The notes under the pieces were generated by a model. The model made no database searches, had not been told where the DNA came from, and worked only from the letters and a program-made list of their open reading frames with translations. Made by a program: the position numbers and the translations under genes. Shown piece after piece: positions 42,991 through 56,440 of a stretch of 64,000 nucleotides of DNA. Numbering within the stretch: the first letter of the stretch is position 1; each line of letters starts with the position of its first letter. Source of the stretch: Laburnicola sp. R22_1 (lineage: Eukaryota > Ascomycota > Dothideomycetes > Pleosporales > Didymosphaeriaceae); the NCBI GenBank assembly GCA_014281115.1, contig JACONQ010000016.1, positions 682,001 through 746,000 of the forward strand, written 5' to 3'.

Positions 42991-44233
42991 TCAGAGATGA
43001 CCTAATATCTCTTGTGGTCTGTACGCATCCTCAAGGTAGTTCTCCTCTTCTTCCGTCAGTAGCTTGCCCCTCGCCATCAAAGTATCTTCGATCCGTTCGA
43101 TACTACTGAAGTCTACTACAGGGGCTGTTACGCGACGGTTCAACCACGCTAAAGCAACGTGGCTCATCGACCAACTGCGCCGACTCGCTATCTCGCATAC
43201 TCGCCGTATAATCTCGCCTGAATCGGCGCCATCGTTAAAGTAAAAAGCTCCGTTCTTGTTGATGGACGATCGCAATGTTTTCCCGTTCTGGTCCGGTTCA
43301 CGCGCAAGCTGACCGCCGGCCAGTGGTGCCCACTAGCAACACGTTATCTAACAACAAGCTGGGTGTGTAGGGAGCGTGGGTTCCTTACCGGAATTAGTCC
43401 AACACCAGTTTCGTTGCAGAACCGGTTCATTTCACGCTCCTCTTCGCGATATAGCAAGTTGTAGTGGTTTTGCATGGCGACGAATTTGGTAAAGCCACGC
43501 TTCTCCGCAACGTGCTGCAGAGTGGCGAACTGATATGTCCACATAGAGCTGGCGCCTAGATAGCGCACTTTGCCAGACTTGACCAAATCGTGGAGCGCCT
43601 CCATTGTTTCTTCAGGAGGCACAGTCGAGTCGTAACGATGGATTTGAAGGACATCAATGTAAGTGGTTTTGAGCCTCTCGAGCGAGGCCTCGACTGCGTT
43701 GAAAATGGCTCCTCTGGACAGTCCTGTTCACGGATCAACTATCTGTATATCGACGATATACTATGGGAAGATACCGACATGTACATACCCCACTGGTTGA
43801 CGTAGTCTTTGCTCCGGTCAGCAAGACCCCCGTGCATGGTTACTTTAGAGCCGACATCGAAGTTTTCCTGGTCGCACGTCAAGCGGTAGCATTTGGTCAT
43901 GATGACGAGTTTGCGACGAGGGATGTTGTATATCTGCATTACCTTCCCCATGATCTCTTCAGATAGTCCATTCGAGTAGGTGTTCGCAGTGTCCCACTAC
44001 TGTAATAAGTACGAAGTCTCATTAAGCGTGCAGGCCATGGAACACACCGTATTAATTCCTTTGTCGTATGCATACTTCAGCAATGGTAGTGCCTGTAATT
44101 GCGGTCAACTAAGACCGTAGAGATTCATGCTACAAACCTTTTCTTCATCAAGGACCCACGGTAACCATCTGGAGCTGCCAACTTGCAGTCCACCGAGAAT
44201 TGGGTTGGATATCCTCGCCACGCGGGAAGAGTG
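42991..44233 (-). CDS. Aldo-keto reductase (aryl-alcohol dehydrogenase type), first exon unclear
   Basis: Minus-strand exons join cleanly: about 44233-44138, 44092-44048, 43996-43789, 43723-43389 and 43332-42991. The introns are 45, 51, 65 and 56 nt, all GT-AG. The encoded protein has the AKR pattern: [27 protein letters not shown] (catalytic Asp and Tyr), [10 protein letters not shown] (Lys), [11 protein letters not shown] (His), then [34 protein letters not shown] and a C-terminal NADPH-binding segment. It ends at TGA/TAA-type stop 42991 after EILGHL. These soluble enzymes reduce aldehydes with NADPH; the substrate is not predictable. The expected first 10-15 residues are missing: the frame meets TAA upstream of RISNPIL with no ATG, so a further upstream exon or 5' truncation is possible. 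No internal stop after splicing. Confidence 0.75.
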
Positions 44234-45344
44234 GGATGTGCTTTAATATGCAATGATGTCAGTGATTCTGGACATGCGCCGATGACAGCTGATCATGCAC
44301 GTACACTGAACAGCCAAAGGATTCTTCTAAACCTGTCCAAAACTGATAAGCGGACCAGGCCAAGTCTACACCAAGTATAATTGGGGCGCCGGATAAAGCC
44401 GCTAGCGCACAGTCCTAGTTTCGGTTCGTGCACCTGTAGAGCGATGCGGCAGAGATTGCTCGACACATTCTTGCTTAGATACGACGCTCCTCGCCTGCTG
44501 TACGGGCAGCGAGTGAGACTAGATCTTGGGCGCGCTCTTCAAATTTTCTTTGGATGTTGATGTTTCTGCCCAAGTCTGCACACGGCGGCACAGCGCGGTT
44601 GCCCCGAGCCGGAGCTTGGCACAATCTCGCTTAGTAGGAGATCTCCAAAAGGACCCTAAGAACGATGGAGCTGCAAGAAGTGCTGCAGAGTGCTGCGGCA
44701 CAGCTATGACCGTACCCTTCGGAACTTGCACGGACGACACATTGAAGGATGAGCGAGGGCTTACGATTACAAGCACGGAGTACGTCCGTACAAGGAAGGC
44801 TCCGCACTGACTGATCTTTCGATCTGGTGCGCTACGTCGCCCAGGCAATTGCGAGTATGAGAGGCCCCTTCATCAGAATGCAGAAGTTGATGAAGTGAGG
44901 GGCTGTGGAACTGTGGACGATCGTACAGACAGCCCATGTCCAGCAGGGTCCGTATCCACAGTAAAACACATACGCACACGTTACAAGTTGCCACAGCAAC
45001 GAGGCTATTCTTGGAGACATGTTGTTCACTGATCGTGAGGAAGGTCAAGGACATGAGCTAAGCAATGTTGGGTATCGCCGGCCATCTCCAGAAGGTCTTA
45101 CTTGACCTGATTCATCTTGTAAGCTCTCCTGGAGTCTCTCGGCCCTACGCCTGGACTCTCCGGGCGCGCAGCCCTGGCAACTGCGCCGCACGTACACATG
45201 TCGCTATCACTGCCACCCGGCTAAAGGGAGCCATTGGATTGGGCCAAGGGCGGGGCGGGACGGGATGTTGTTATCGATAACATAGCCTTGGCGCTGCCTT
45301 CGATCGGCGTACTGCCAAGCTACGCGAAACGTGAGCAAGCGAAT

Positions 45345-45422
45345 GAGCAGTGTCAAGCCCCGTCGCTGACCTCGCAGTTCGATCCTCACGACCATATGAA
45401 TACACCTTGTTCGCTGCGCCGC
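45345..45422 (+). repeat. Direct duplication, copy 1
   Basis: Shares GTCGCTGACCT, CAGTTCGAT, ATGAATACACCTTGTTC and CTGCGCCG, in order, with 45497-45572; about three quarters identical. Confidence 0.65.
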
Positions 45423-45496
45423 GAGCATGCGTTCCACAGGTCACGAAGCACGCAGATGAGCAGCAAGGCCCAGATGGTGTCGGCTCAACCTTCGCA

Positions 45497-45572
45497 GTGC
45501 CAAGACCGGTCGCTAACCTGACAGTTCGATGTCTCGCAACCGTATGAATACACCTTGTTCACTGCGCCGTAA
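45497..45572 (+). repeat. Direct duplication, copy 2
   Basis: Partner of 45345-45422; the two copies are about 150 bp apart start to start. Confidence 0.65.
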
Positions 45573-45995
45573 AGCTACGACCATGCAATGTGAAGGAGCT
45601 GCAGATGAGCTGCAGACACGGCACAGCTACAATCGTAACATTAGGAACTTGGACTACATTGGACGGCGGCACATCGTTTTGCATGCACGAGGCATAGTGG
45701 CATGACATCCTTCCTCCTGGCGCTCGCAGGACCGTAGACCTGGTATATACTGAAATTGCTGAGCAGAGCGCGTGAGGGCACTACGCCGCGTTGGTGGGTC
45801 GTACGTGGACCCTGTGTTGATTTACGTATCAGTAAAGAGAAGGCGCAAGGCGCACTGTATCCTTCCCAACAACCATCATTACAGTTTTGCAGACATACCA
45901 AAAGAACAAACCAAAAGACAACAACAGTGACGTTCAATCCACCACTCAAACCTTCATACGAGAATGGGAGAGGCACGCTCGCAAACGCCGGACGG

Positions 45996-48900
45996 CATAG
46001 AAGATGAGGACGCTCGAGGCGGGTGGCTTTTTTACCAGCAGGATCCGTTGTCCCAGGTGCAGCCTCTGCCCATCCAGTATCGCGACTTCTCTCTTTGGCA
46101 GAGACAGCAAGTCCAGGTCGAGGAGCACCAGAGGCAGCTCAGCTACTGGCTCGCGCAGCTGCAGACAAGCCGACCGGCGGAGCTGCCCTGCGACAAGCCG
46201 CGGCCCGCCACCCTGTCTGGAGAGGCAGATGTGCGAACGTTCGAGGTTGGCGGCCCGCTGTATGCCGAGCTGCAGCAGTTCTGCAAAGCGCACGGAGTGA
46301 CGCTCTTTGTCGCCCTGCTCGCGGCCTTCCAAGCCACACACTTCCGCCTCACCGGCCAAGATGACGCGACCATCGGCACTACGAATGCCAACCGGGATTG
46401 GTGGGAGGTCAAAGACCTGATCGGCTTCTTTGTGAACATGCAGTGTCTCCGCATCACGATTGGCGACGAGTCGTTCGAAGAGCTGGTTCAACAGGTCCAG
46501 GCAGTAGCGGTCGCATCCCTGGCCAACCAGGACGTTCCCTTTGAGAGCATTGTCTCTCAGCTCAAGAACGACAGAGACCTATCTCACCACCCGCTCTTCC
46601 AGCTTGTCTTCGTCGTGCACTCTCAGCAAGACTTGGGACAGCTGGCGCTGGAGGGCGTGAAGACGGAGGGCTTGCATGGCGCAGCGACGTCGAGGTTTGA
46701 TCTCGAATTCCACTTCTTCCCAGAGCCAAGCGGCCTATGGGGCAACGTCTTCTTCTCAACTGACCTGTATGCGCCTGAGACGATTGACAACATGCTATCG
46801 CTCTTTCACAGCGTCCTTGAAGGGTGTTTGAGGGAGCCGAAGGCAGCGGTCGCCTCCCTGCCGTTGCTGACCGAGGCCGGCTACTCCAAGCTCGACGAGA
46901 TGGGGCTCGTTCGGGTGGAGGAGACCACCTACCCGCGTGAGTCGAGCATTGTTGATCTCTTCCGCCAGCAAGCGTCTGCTTGTCTGTTGAGGGTCGCTGT
47001 TAAAGACGCTATGGCGGAGATGAGCTACGCCCAGCTGGACAAGGCGTCTGACGTCCTCGCTTGGTGGCTGAGAAGATGGTCGCTCGCTCCGGAGACCCTG
47101 GTTGGCGTGTTTGCGAGTTGGTCCTGCCAGACGATTGTTGCATTCCTGGGTATTCTAAAGGCCAATCTGGCCTACCTACCGTTTGATATCAAGACACCAG
47201 CAAGGCGGATGGAAGCCATTCTTTCCTCGCTTCCAGGTGAAGACCAGAGGGTCATCTTCGTGGGGGCGGACGACCAGCCTCCTAGCGTCAAGCTGAGCAC
47301 CGTCGAGTTCGTGCGCATTACGCAAGCACTGGACGAGCAGGCTGACGACGGGCTCGCTCCTTAAGGGTCTGCGACGGCTGCCGCTGGGCCTTCAGCGACC
47401 AGCCTCGCCTACGTCATGTTCACCTCTGGGTTGACGGGCCAGCCCAAGGGGGTCATAGTGGAGCATCGCGGCATTGTGCGCCTGGTGAGAGACAATAATC
47501 TTGTGTAGCACCTGCCGGCCTCGCAAGTCATGGCGCATATGGCAAACCTTGCGTTTGACGGCTCCACATGGGAGATTTACGCCTGTCTTTTGAACGGTGG
47601 GACATTAGTATGCATCGAAGTGATGGCCGTCTTGGACCCAGATGCCATTCTGCGACATTTCTATATGCATACAGTCCAGACAGCATTCTTGACAACAGCA
47701 CTTTTTAAAACCTACGCTACAGAGCTGCCTGAAATCTTGTCGACACTTGCAATGTTTTGCGTAGGAGGTGAAGCAATGCACCCGTAAGATCTGTCTGTGG
47801 TACAATCCAACGTTACGTGCAGGATGATATATGTCTATGGGCCTACTGAGAATACGACCTTTAGCACCATCTTTATACTGCGAAAAGATAACATTTACAC
47901 TAACAGCGTGCCCATTAGCTACGCGCTTAGCAACTCTGGCGCCCATGTGATGGACTTGGAGCTTCGACTTGTTCCGCTTGGGGTTGTTGGAGAGCTTGTG
48001 ATCACAGGCGACAGTCTGGCGCAAGGATACACCAACCCTCAGCGCAACGCCAATCGCTTCGTCTTGGTTACAATTGGCAGTCAGATGGTTAAGGCCTATC
48101 AAACAGGCGATTATGTCCGCCATCGCCCTATAGATAGTTAGCTGGAGTTCCTTGGCCAGATAAATAGATAGATTAAGATTCGGGGCCAGCGTGTCGAGCT
48201 GGGCGAGATTAAGCACATCCTCCGCAGCCACAGGTCTGTACGCGATGTGGTGACTGTGCTACAATAGCACAAAGGTAATAAGGCCCAGCTCGCTAGCTTT
48301 ATTACAGTCCACAAAGGCACTGCAGAGGTTAACAAGCCGCTTAGCAACAGCGATAAATCACAGCACGTAGACACATGGGAGGAGCAGTTTAACTTCAACG
48401 TCTACTCACTAATTGGCAATGTTCGGCCTAAGAGCATTGGGCAAGACTTTATTAGGTGGACGTCTATGTACGATGGCAGCAAAATAGACAAGGCAGAGAT
48501 AAACGAGTGGCTAGACAACACAATTAACACAATGCTTAACAACTATTAACCTGGCAATGTCTTTAAGATTAGATTGGGAACTGGCATAATCCTCTTTAAC
48601 CTAGGTAATGAGCTGCAGAGCTACGTTAGCCTTAACCTATTAAGAAAGGTAGTCGAGTTTATCGCGGAGACAGCTAAGTCAATTCCTACACTAGTGGGTA
48701 AGGTCCGCATGCACAAGGCCATGGCAGTAGAGGTTAGTTGGCTAGAGGGGCGGATGGCTGTAAACCTTGTTATCATAAACTTGGTCGTGCAGTACTTCCT
48801 AAGCCAGGACTACCTGTTTAAGGTTATGCAAGAGCTGCTCGAGCTCAAGGGCGTGCGCACCCTCTTCTTTGGCGATGTCTAGTCTTACGCGCTGCACCAA

Positions 48901-50060
48901 GAGTTCCTGGCCACCTGAGCACTACGCATGGCTGGCAACAAGGCAGCAAAGGCTAACATCTAACACATAATGGCTAATATGGAGCGAGTAGAGCTAAAGC
49001 TACTAGTCGACCTAGCCTTCTTTACCACCCTGGTAGGTCGCCTACTAGACCTTGTAGAGCATGTCGAGATTCTGCCAAAGAAGATAAAGGCGACTAACAA
49101 GCTTAGCTGCTACTAGTACGCCGCCGTGGTCCATGTTAGGCATTAACACAGGCAGAGGCACAAGATTTAACATGTTAAGCACGACAAATGGATCAACTTT
49201 GTAGAGCGCAAGCTAGACCGCCAGTCTCTTTTATAGCAGCTAAAGAGTCTCTCTAGCGCGCCTATAGTGGCTGTGAGCAACATTCCCTATAGCAAGAACA
49301 TTGCGAGCCAGTGCCTTGTTAAGTCGCTAGACAGGCCTAAGGCAGAGACGCTTAATACTCTAGGCTGGGTCTCATTAGTGCGTTAGCAAGCGCAGCGTTG
49401 CCCATCCCTGTCCGCTACTAATCTGGCTAAGCTGGCGCGAGAATTAAGCTGCCGCATTAAGATTAGCTGGAATAGGCAGTACTCCTAGCGCGGAGGCCTT
49501 AACGCTATCTTTTATTAATACTAGCCGCGAGCGGAAGAGAACAGGGTGATATTCCAATTCCCTACTAACTACACAGAGCGGCCGCTATATAGTCTTAGCA
49601 GTAAGCTATTGCAATAGCACTTCCTATAGAAAACCCAGCAGCAGCTGCTTAAAATACTATAGGCGCAGCTGCTAGCTTATATAGTGCCCCAGAGCATTAC
49701 TATTCTGGACACAATACTAATTAACCAGAATAGTAAGGTAGATTGCTAGGCGCTCGCGCAACAAAGACAGGAATAAGCAATTAGCCAAGGGCTGGTGCAG
49801 CAGCCAACTTTAGAGGCGGAGCGGAGGATGCAGCAGCTATGGGCGCGCGTGCTAGGCATCAAGCTAGAGAGCATTAGGCTAGACGATAGCTTCTTCCGCC
49901 TAGGCGGCGACTTAATTGCGGCCATAAAGCTGGTTGGCGAGGCGCGCAGAGTGAAGATGCAGCTAATATCTTTCGCAACCCTAAGCTTGTCAACCTGGCT
50001 AGTGTTGATAATAAGCAGGGCCACATTGTGGCTAAGGAGATCCCCGCCTTCTTCTTGCTA
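45996..50060 (+). other. NRPS module 1: C (C-terminal half), A, MT, T
   Basis: C half from about 45996 (SQVQPLPIQYRDFSLWQRQQ) to 46860, lacking the HHxxxDG core that lies further N-terminal. A domain from about 46880, with A3 [20 protein letters not shown] (47410), A5 YGPTENTTF (47838) and A7-A8 YQTGDYVRHRP / GQRVELGEIKH (48095-48220). MT at about 48410-49140, with GTGIILFNLGNELQSYV and VINL-like VQYFLSQDYLFKV. A-domain remainder to 49700. T at about 49795-49990, reading FFRLGGDLIAAIKL, with Leu in place of the phosphopantetheine Ser. A 10-bp deletion near 49963 shifts the frame in T. Confidence 0.85.
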
Positions 50061-53000
50061 AGCGAAGCGGTGAAGGCAACGCAGGTTTGTAAGGAAGTCG
50101 CAGCCAACTATAGCGTTAAGGCCAGCGCTGTTGAGGACATCTACCCCTATTCGCCGCTTTAGAAAGGGCTAATATCGCTAACTTCTAAGAGAGTGGGCGA
50201 CTATATTATACAGCGCGTGCTGGAGCTGCGGGCCGACGTGGGCGAAGATGGCTTGCGGCTGGCTTGGGAGCGCGTGGCCCAGTTGACGGCCGCCTTGCGC
50301 ACGCGGATTGTGCAGAACAGCAAGCTTGGCCTGCTGTAGGCGGTGGTGGCTGAGGATCTGCGGTGGACAGAGGCTGAGGGGCTGGAAGAGTATCTTGAGA
50401 AGGACAGGTCAGTCTCTATGGGGCTGGGCGATGCGCTCGCGCGCTACGCCATAGTTAAGAAAGTCTAGGAAGAAAGGCGCTAGATAGTGTAGATAATTTA
50501 CTATACACTATATAATAGCTAGTTGCTATTTTATATTCTAAATATAGTAGCAAAAGTGTGTAGTGGCGGCGTAGTAGAAAAGTAGCCTGGCTTCCACGCC
50601 TTTATTAAGTACCTTAGCTAGTAGAACTAAGAAGCGGCCGCGGCGTACTAGCAAGCCGCTCTAGCTAACTACTAGGCGACACTATTCCCTCTACTACTAG
50701 CGGTAGTGTAGTAACTAGTTACAAATATATTAATTAACTACTAGTGTCCTCTACTTTCTAAAGCACTATCTAACACAACTATATTAATGCTTATCTGCAC
50801 CGCCTAGGCTATTATTGCTAGCCGCCACACTAACTTAGATAATATAGTGTTTAGCGCCACACTTATAGGGCGCAATACACCTATAGTAAATATTAATACT
50901 ATAATTAGGCCTATAATTACCACCATACTAGTGTAAGTGCGCGTGTAGGATAAGTAGGCAGTGTCTACCTTCTTAGAAGCCCTATAGTAATAGGCAATAG
51001 AGATAATTCTGTATAAGTAGATAGGACTATAGTATATTACTAGGCTAGGCATAGGCGCGCGGTATGCCTGCAGCTTTTAGACACTGCTTATAGTGCAGCC
51101 TATAGGTAACACTTTTAAGAGTAATACGCCGCTAGGGGAATAGCGCGGCCGCTCTAAGCTATAGGACTTTATAACCTATAGACTAATAATATAGTATACG
51201 CTAGCTATAAAAGAAATACGTATTATAGGAAGTTTTAATAAGTAGATAGTAGAGAAGTGGCTAGTAAAGAAGCTACTAAGCTAGTTTAGCTATATAATGT
51301 AGCAGCTAGCCAAAGTAGGCCCTAAAGTAACACTAGCGAATATTAACGCCCTTACGCCTAAGGATAGGCAAGAGCTATAGACGTAGAACCGCGAGATGCT
51401 AGCAATAGTTAACTAATACATTTATAATCTATTTGCTAAGTAGGCCCTATCACGGCCCAAAGCGCCTACTATTTACGCGTAGAACAGCGAGATAATATAT
51501 AGTAAGCTGGACGTGCTATTAACTAGACTGGCTAGCTGCCTTATTAAGCTTAGTGTTAAGTTAGAGGATATTGTGCCGCTGTGCTTTAAGAAGTTAATGT
51601 GGACAGTTGTGGCCATGCTAGCTATGCTTAAGGCAGGCGGCGCGTTTCTACTTCTTAATCTATCTTTGCCTTATAAGCATCTTAGATTAATGTGTAGTAG
51701 AGTGTCTAGTATGCTTACTTTGGCATCTTAAGCTAATGCGCTAATTGTTAACGATTTAATTAGAGCTATTATAGTTATTAGTAGAGATTTAATGCTTTAG
51801 ATTACCTAATAAGCTTCTAAAATAGCTACTGTACGGCCTATAGACATAGCCTATGTTATCTTTATCTTAGAAAGCACGAGAGAGCTAAAGGAATATAGGA
51901 TTAAGTATTAATTAGTCTACTCTGCCATAGTTAGCCATGGCTACTACGTTAGAATGCAGATAAGCACTTAAATACTATAGTTTGGCTCTTATTCTTTTGC
52001 TAGATTATTAGTAGAGATTCTATTAATTTTTACTTATAGGGGCTATATCTATATCCTAAGTAAAGAGGAGCGAAGGAGCAATCTAGTATTAGCTATCTCT
52101 TAGATAAGGATAAATTGGGCGTTTTTTACTACAACTATTCTTAACCTTCTTAGCCCCTAGACGTATTTGTCTTTAACTACCCTATATATAGGTAGAAAAC
52201 TAATACGCGCTTCTTAGATTGCGTAGTAAAAAGCACAGGTGCACTTATAATAAATATATAAAAGTAGTAAGTTAGCTAGTATTATTTTATCTAGGAGACT
52301 AACTAGCACCTCTATAACTAAAGATATAGGCCGAGCTAGTATTAGCACCTACTAAATTATAGACCCTAATAACTATAACTAGCTTATTCTAATAGAAGCT
52401 ATTAGTAAGATACTTATTAAGAGACCCATACTTAGCTAGAAATATATTAACGAGCTAGAGAAGATAGTAGCTACTTTTCTTAAGGCTCTAGTATAAAGGG
52501 CCTTCTTTAGAATAGGCATAGGTAAGCCGCGTCTCTATAAGACCGAAGATCTGGCAAGGCTGCAGGAAGATAGGTTAATTAAGCTACTAGGGCAAAAGAA
52601 TAGTTAAGTTAAGCTTTGCGGGCAGCGTATCGAGTTTAGGAAGATAGAGCACTAAGCTTGGCTTATAGACGCAGACGTAAAAGAGCTTATAGTAGAGCTT
52701 ATTAAACTTTAAAGGGGCGAAGATAGCATACTAGCGTGTTTTATTATACTTTATAATAGCGTAGATAATTACATAACTAAGAATAGCAAATACGCTTTAC
52801 TAAGAGCGCGTATATAGAACATTATATAGGTGATTTTAAATAGACTAGAGTGATTTCTTCCCTAGTATATAGTGCTAATAGTATTTATTTTAATAGGCCG
52901 GTTACTAGCAATATTATTAAGGAAGATTAATAGAAAGTGGCTATGGGAGATTAGTGCCTTATTCTTAGCCTAGCAGCTAGTAGAGATGCGGACTTTAAGC

Positions 53001-53260
53001 CAGGGACTAAAGCGGCCGCTAACTTTAGAGGCGGAGTAGAGGATATAGTAGCTATAGGCGCGCGTGCTAGGCATTAAGCTAGAGAGTATTAGGCTAGATA
53101 ATAGCTTTTTTTGCCTAGGCGGTAACTTAATCGCGGCTATAAAGCTAGTTAGTAAGGCGCGTAGAGTGGAGATATAGCTAAGCGTGGCTAATATTTTCTA
53201 TAACCTTAAGCGTATTAATCTGGCTAGTGTTAATAATAAGTAGGGCCATATTATAGCCAA
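50061..53260 (+). other. NRPS module 2: C, A, T
   Basis: C domain from about 50118 (VEDIYPYSPL, then stop), HHxxxDG region degraded (about 50500). A start with LLTRLASCLIKLSVKLEDIV and WTVVAMLAMLKAGGAF (51513-51645). The A core to 53000 is unlike modules 3 and 5. T at 53020-53260 reads LGGNLIAAIKL, Ser lost. Dense stops. Confidence 0.75.
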
Positions 53261-56200
53261 GAAGATTTCTGCCTTCTTCTTACTAAGCAAAGTAGTAGAG
53301 ATAATATAGGTTTGTAAGAAAGTTATAGCCAGCTATAGTATTAAGGCTAGTGCTGTTAAGAATATCTACCCCTGTTCGCCGCTTTAGAAAGGGCTAATAT
53401 TACTAACTTCTAAGAGAGTAGGCAACTATATTATGCAGAGCGTGCTAGAGCTGCGGGCTAATATAGGCAAAGATAGCTTGCAGCTGGCTTAGAAGCGCGT
53501 GGCCTAGTTAATAGCCGCCTTGCGTACGCGGATTGTATAGAATAGTAAGCTTAGTCTACTATAGGTAGTAGTGGCTAAGGATTTGTAGTAGATAGAGACT
53601 AAGGGGCTAGAAGAATATTTTAAAAAGGATAGATTGGTCTCTATAGGGCTGGGCAATGCGCTCGCGCGCTACGCTATAGTTAAGAAAGCCTAGGGAGGGA
53701 GGCACTAGATAGTATAGATAATCCACTATACGCTATATAATAGCTAGTCGCTACCTTATATTCTAAACGCGATAGTAAAGGTGTGTAGTAGCAGTATAGT
53801 AGAGAAGTAGTCTGGCTTCTATACCTTTATTAAGTACCTTAGCTAGTAGAACTAAGAAGCGGCCGCGGCGTACTAGCAAGCCGCTCTAGCTAACTACTAG
53901 GCAACACTATTCCCTCTACTACTAGTAGTAGTATAGTAGCTAGTTATAGATATATTAATTAACTACTAGTGCCCTTTGCTTTCTAAAGCACTATCTAACA
54001 CAACTATATTAACGCTTATCCGCGCCGTCTAGGCTATTATTGCTAGCCGCCACACTAACTTAGATAATATAGTGTTTAGCGCCATACTTATAGGGCGTAA
54101 TATACCTATAGCAAATATTAATACTATAATTAGGCCTATAATTACCACTATACTAGTGCGAGTGCGCGTGCGGGACAAGTAGATAGTGTTCGCCTTTCTA
54201 GAAGCCCTATAGTAATAGGCAATAGAGATAATTCTGTATAAGTAGATAGAACTATAGTATATTACTAGGCTAGACATAGGCGTGTAGTATGCCTATAGCT
54301 TCTAGACGCTACTTATAGTGTAGCCTACGGGTAACACTTCTAAGGGCGATACACTACTAGGGGAATGGCGCAGCCACTCTAAGCTCTAGAACTTTATAAT
54401 CTATAGACTAATAATATAGTACACGCTAGCTGCAAAAGGGGTGCGTATTATAAAAAGTTTTAATAAGTAGATAGTAGAAAAGTGACTAGTAAAAAAGCTA
54501 CTAAGCTAGTTTAGCTATATAATATAGCAGCTAGCTAGAGTAGACCCTAAAGTAATGCTGGCAGACATTAACGCCCTTACGCCTAAGAATAGGTAAGAGC
54601 TATAGATATAAAACCGTAAGATACCAGCGATAGTTAACTAATATATTTATAATCTATTTGCTAAGTAGGCCCTAGCATAGCCTAAAGCGCCTACTATTTA
54701 TATATCGGACAGCGAAATAATATATAGTAAGCTAGACGTGCTATTAACTAGGCTGGCTAGCCGCCTTATTAAGCTTAGTATTAAGTTAGAGGATATTATG
54801 CCGCTGTGCTTTAAGAAGTCAATGTGGACAGTTGTGACCATACTAGCTGTGCTTAAGGTAGGCGGCGCATTTACTCCTCTATACCTAGACTATTTAGTAA
54901 GCCGCCACGAAGAGATTATACGGCAGACTCGAGCTATAGTAGTACTCTTATTAATAAAGTATTTATTGCTATAGACACACTTTACTTATAAGGTTATTTT
55001 AGTAAATAAAGTAAGTATTCTTTAGACTTTAGTAAAGTTCGAGAACTTTAATTATTAAGTAGTATTAACTAATATTATATATCTAATTTTCACGTCTAGA
55101 AGTATAGGGATATCTAAGGGTGTTATAATAGAACACTAGTTAGTATATACTAGCTATCTAGTCTATAGCCAAGTTCTTTATATTATACTACGCAGTCGAG
55201 TGCTATAACTTACTATATATACCTTCGACGCTTATATTACTAAGATCTTTACGACCCTTTTATATAGAGGTTATATTTACGCTTTATATAAAAATAATTA
55301 TCGCGACGATTTATTAAAAGCCATAATAATATTAGATATTAACTAGGCATTCTTTACTCTATTTATTATATAACTACTAAATTCTATCGCGGTACTATTC
55401 CTTAAAGCGCTAGTAATAGGGGGAGAGCGGGTTAATTCTATAGATTAGTAAAGATAGAAGAATTATGTTTACGTAATAAGCGTCTATAGTCTAACTAAGT
55501 ATTATATATTTTGCGTTAGATCTTCTAATATTCGAGATTTTAAATCGAGAGTTCTTAGAAAGTTAATTACTTTTATAAGCTAAATAGCAGACTAAAAGAA
55601 CTATAATAAGCTGGCCCTAATAGAATTAGTTAGAGAGCTGCTAGTAGAAGGGCCAATTCTTACGCGCGGCTACCTTAACAACGCTATAAAGATAGACGTA
55701 GCTTTTATTAAAAATTCTACCTGGCTGCTAGAGGGTAGTGTAGAGTTCTAAGGGCGACGCGGAAGAATATATAAGATAGGTAATTTAGTTTACTATAAGT
55801 CTAATAGTAATCTAGTCTATATAGGCTATAAAGATAACTAAGTTAAGATATAAGACTAGTAAGTTAAGCTTAGCGAGATTAAGTACTATGTGTAAGAGTG
55901 TATATCTAAGGCTAAGCACATAGCTATTAAAGTAATCTTACTAGAGGGAGAGAAGAATAATACAATACTAGTAGTCTTTTTATAGCTAGACGTTAAGATA
56001 GGTAGTGCACTTCTAATAGATAAGGTGGCTAAGATTAGGTTACTAGCGTAAATAATCTTCCTAGTAGAAGTAGATAAAAAGCTAGCTAAGCGGCTGCTAA
56101 TCTATATAGTCCTAAACGTATACTTTACTATTATATAGCTGCTAATAATAGTATTTAGAAAAATAGATAAAAAGCGGCTATAGAAGCTTAGTGCCTTATT

Positions 56201-56440
56201 TTTTAGCCTAGTAGCTAGTGGAGATGCAGACTTTAAGCTAGGGACTAAAGTGGCCACTAACTTTAGAGGCAGAGTGGAGAATATAGCAGCTATAGGTGCG
56301 CGTGCTAGGTATTAAGCCAGAGAGTATTAGGCTAGATAATAGCTTCTTCTATCTAGGCGGTAACTTAATTACAGCCATAAAGCTAGTTAGTAAGACGCGT
56401 AGAGCAGAGATATAGTTAAGCGTGGCTAATATTTTCCGCA
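53261..56440 (+). other. NRPS module 3: C, A, T
   Basis: C and A start (53330-54890) are nearly the same as module 2 and 5 after allowing for C-to-T change. The A domain shows the A3 phrase TSRSIGISKGVIIEH-like at 55105-55137 and A8-like residues near 55850. T at 56255-56440 reads LGGNLITAIKL, Ser lost. Confidence 0.75.

Larger units (their letters stand above)
44240..45960. other. Intergenic left of the NRPS, with direct duplications
   Basis: No gene is recognised. Two stretches of about 75 bp are duplicated (45345-45422 and 45497-45572). A phrase around GGCACAGCTA...CCGTA/CGTAAC...GGAACTTG occurs near 44697 and again near 45617, so the area has internal repeats. Confidence 0.45.

Noticed and set aside
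45964..47364. Intact 466-residue standalone condensation/adenylation gene
   Set aside because: The open frame is only the unRIPed left part of the NRPS; it starts mid-domain and continues in frame beyond the first stop.
50804..51052. Minus-strand hydrophobic ORF repeated at 50804-51052, 54029-54277 and 61993-62220
   Set aside because: All three are antisense shadows of the same duplicated NRPS condensation domain; their similarity reflects the module repeats, not a gene.
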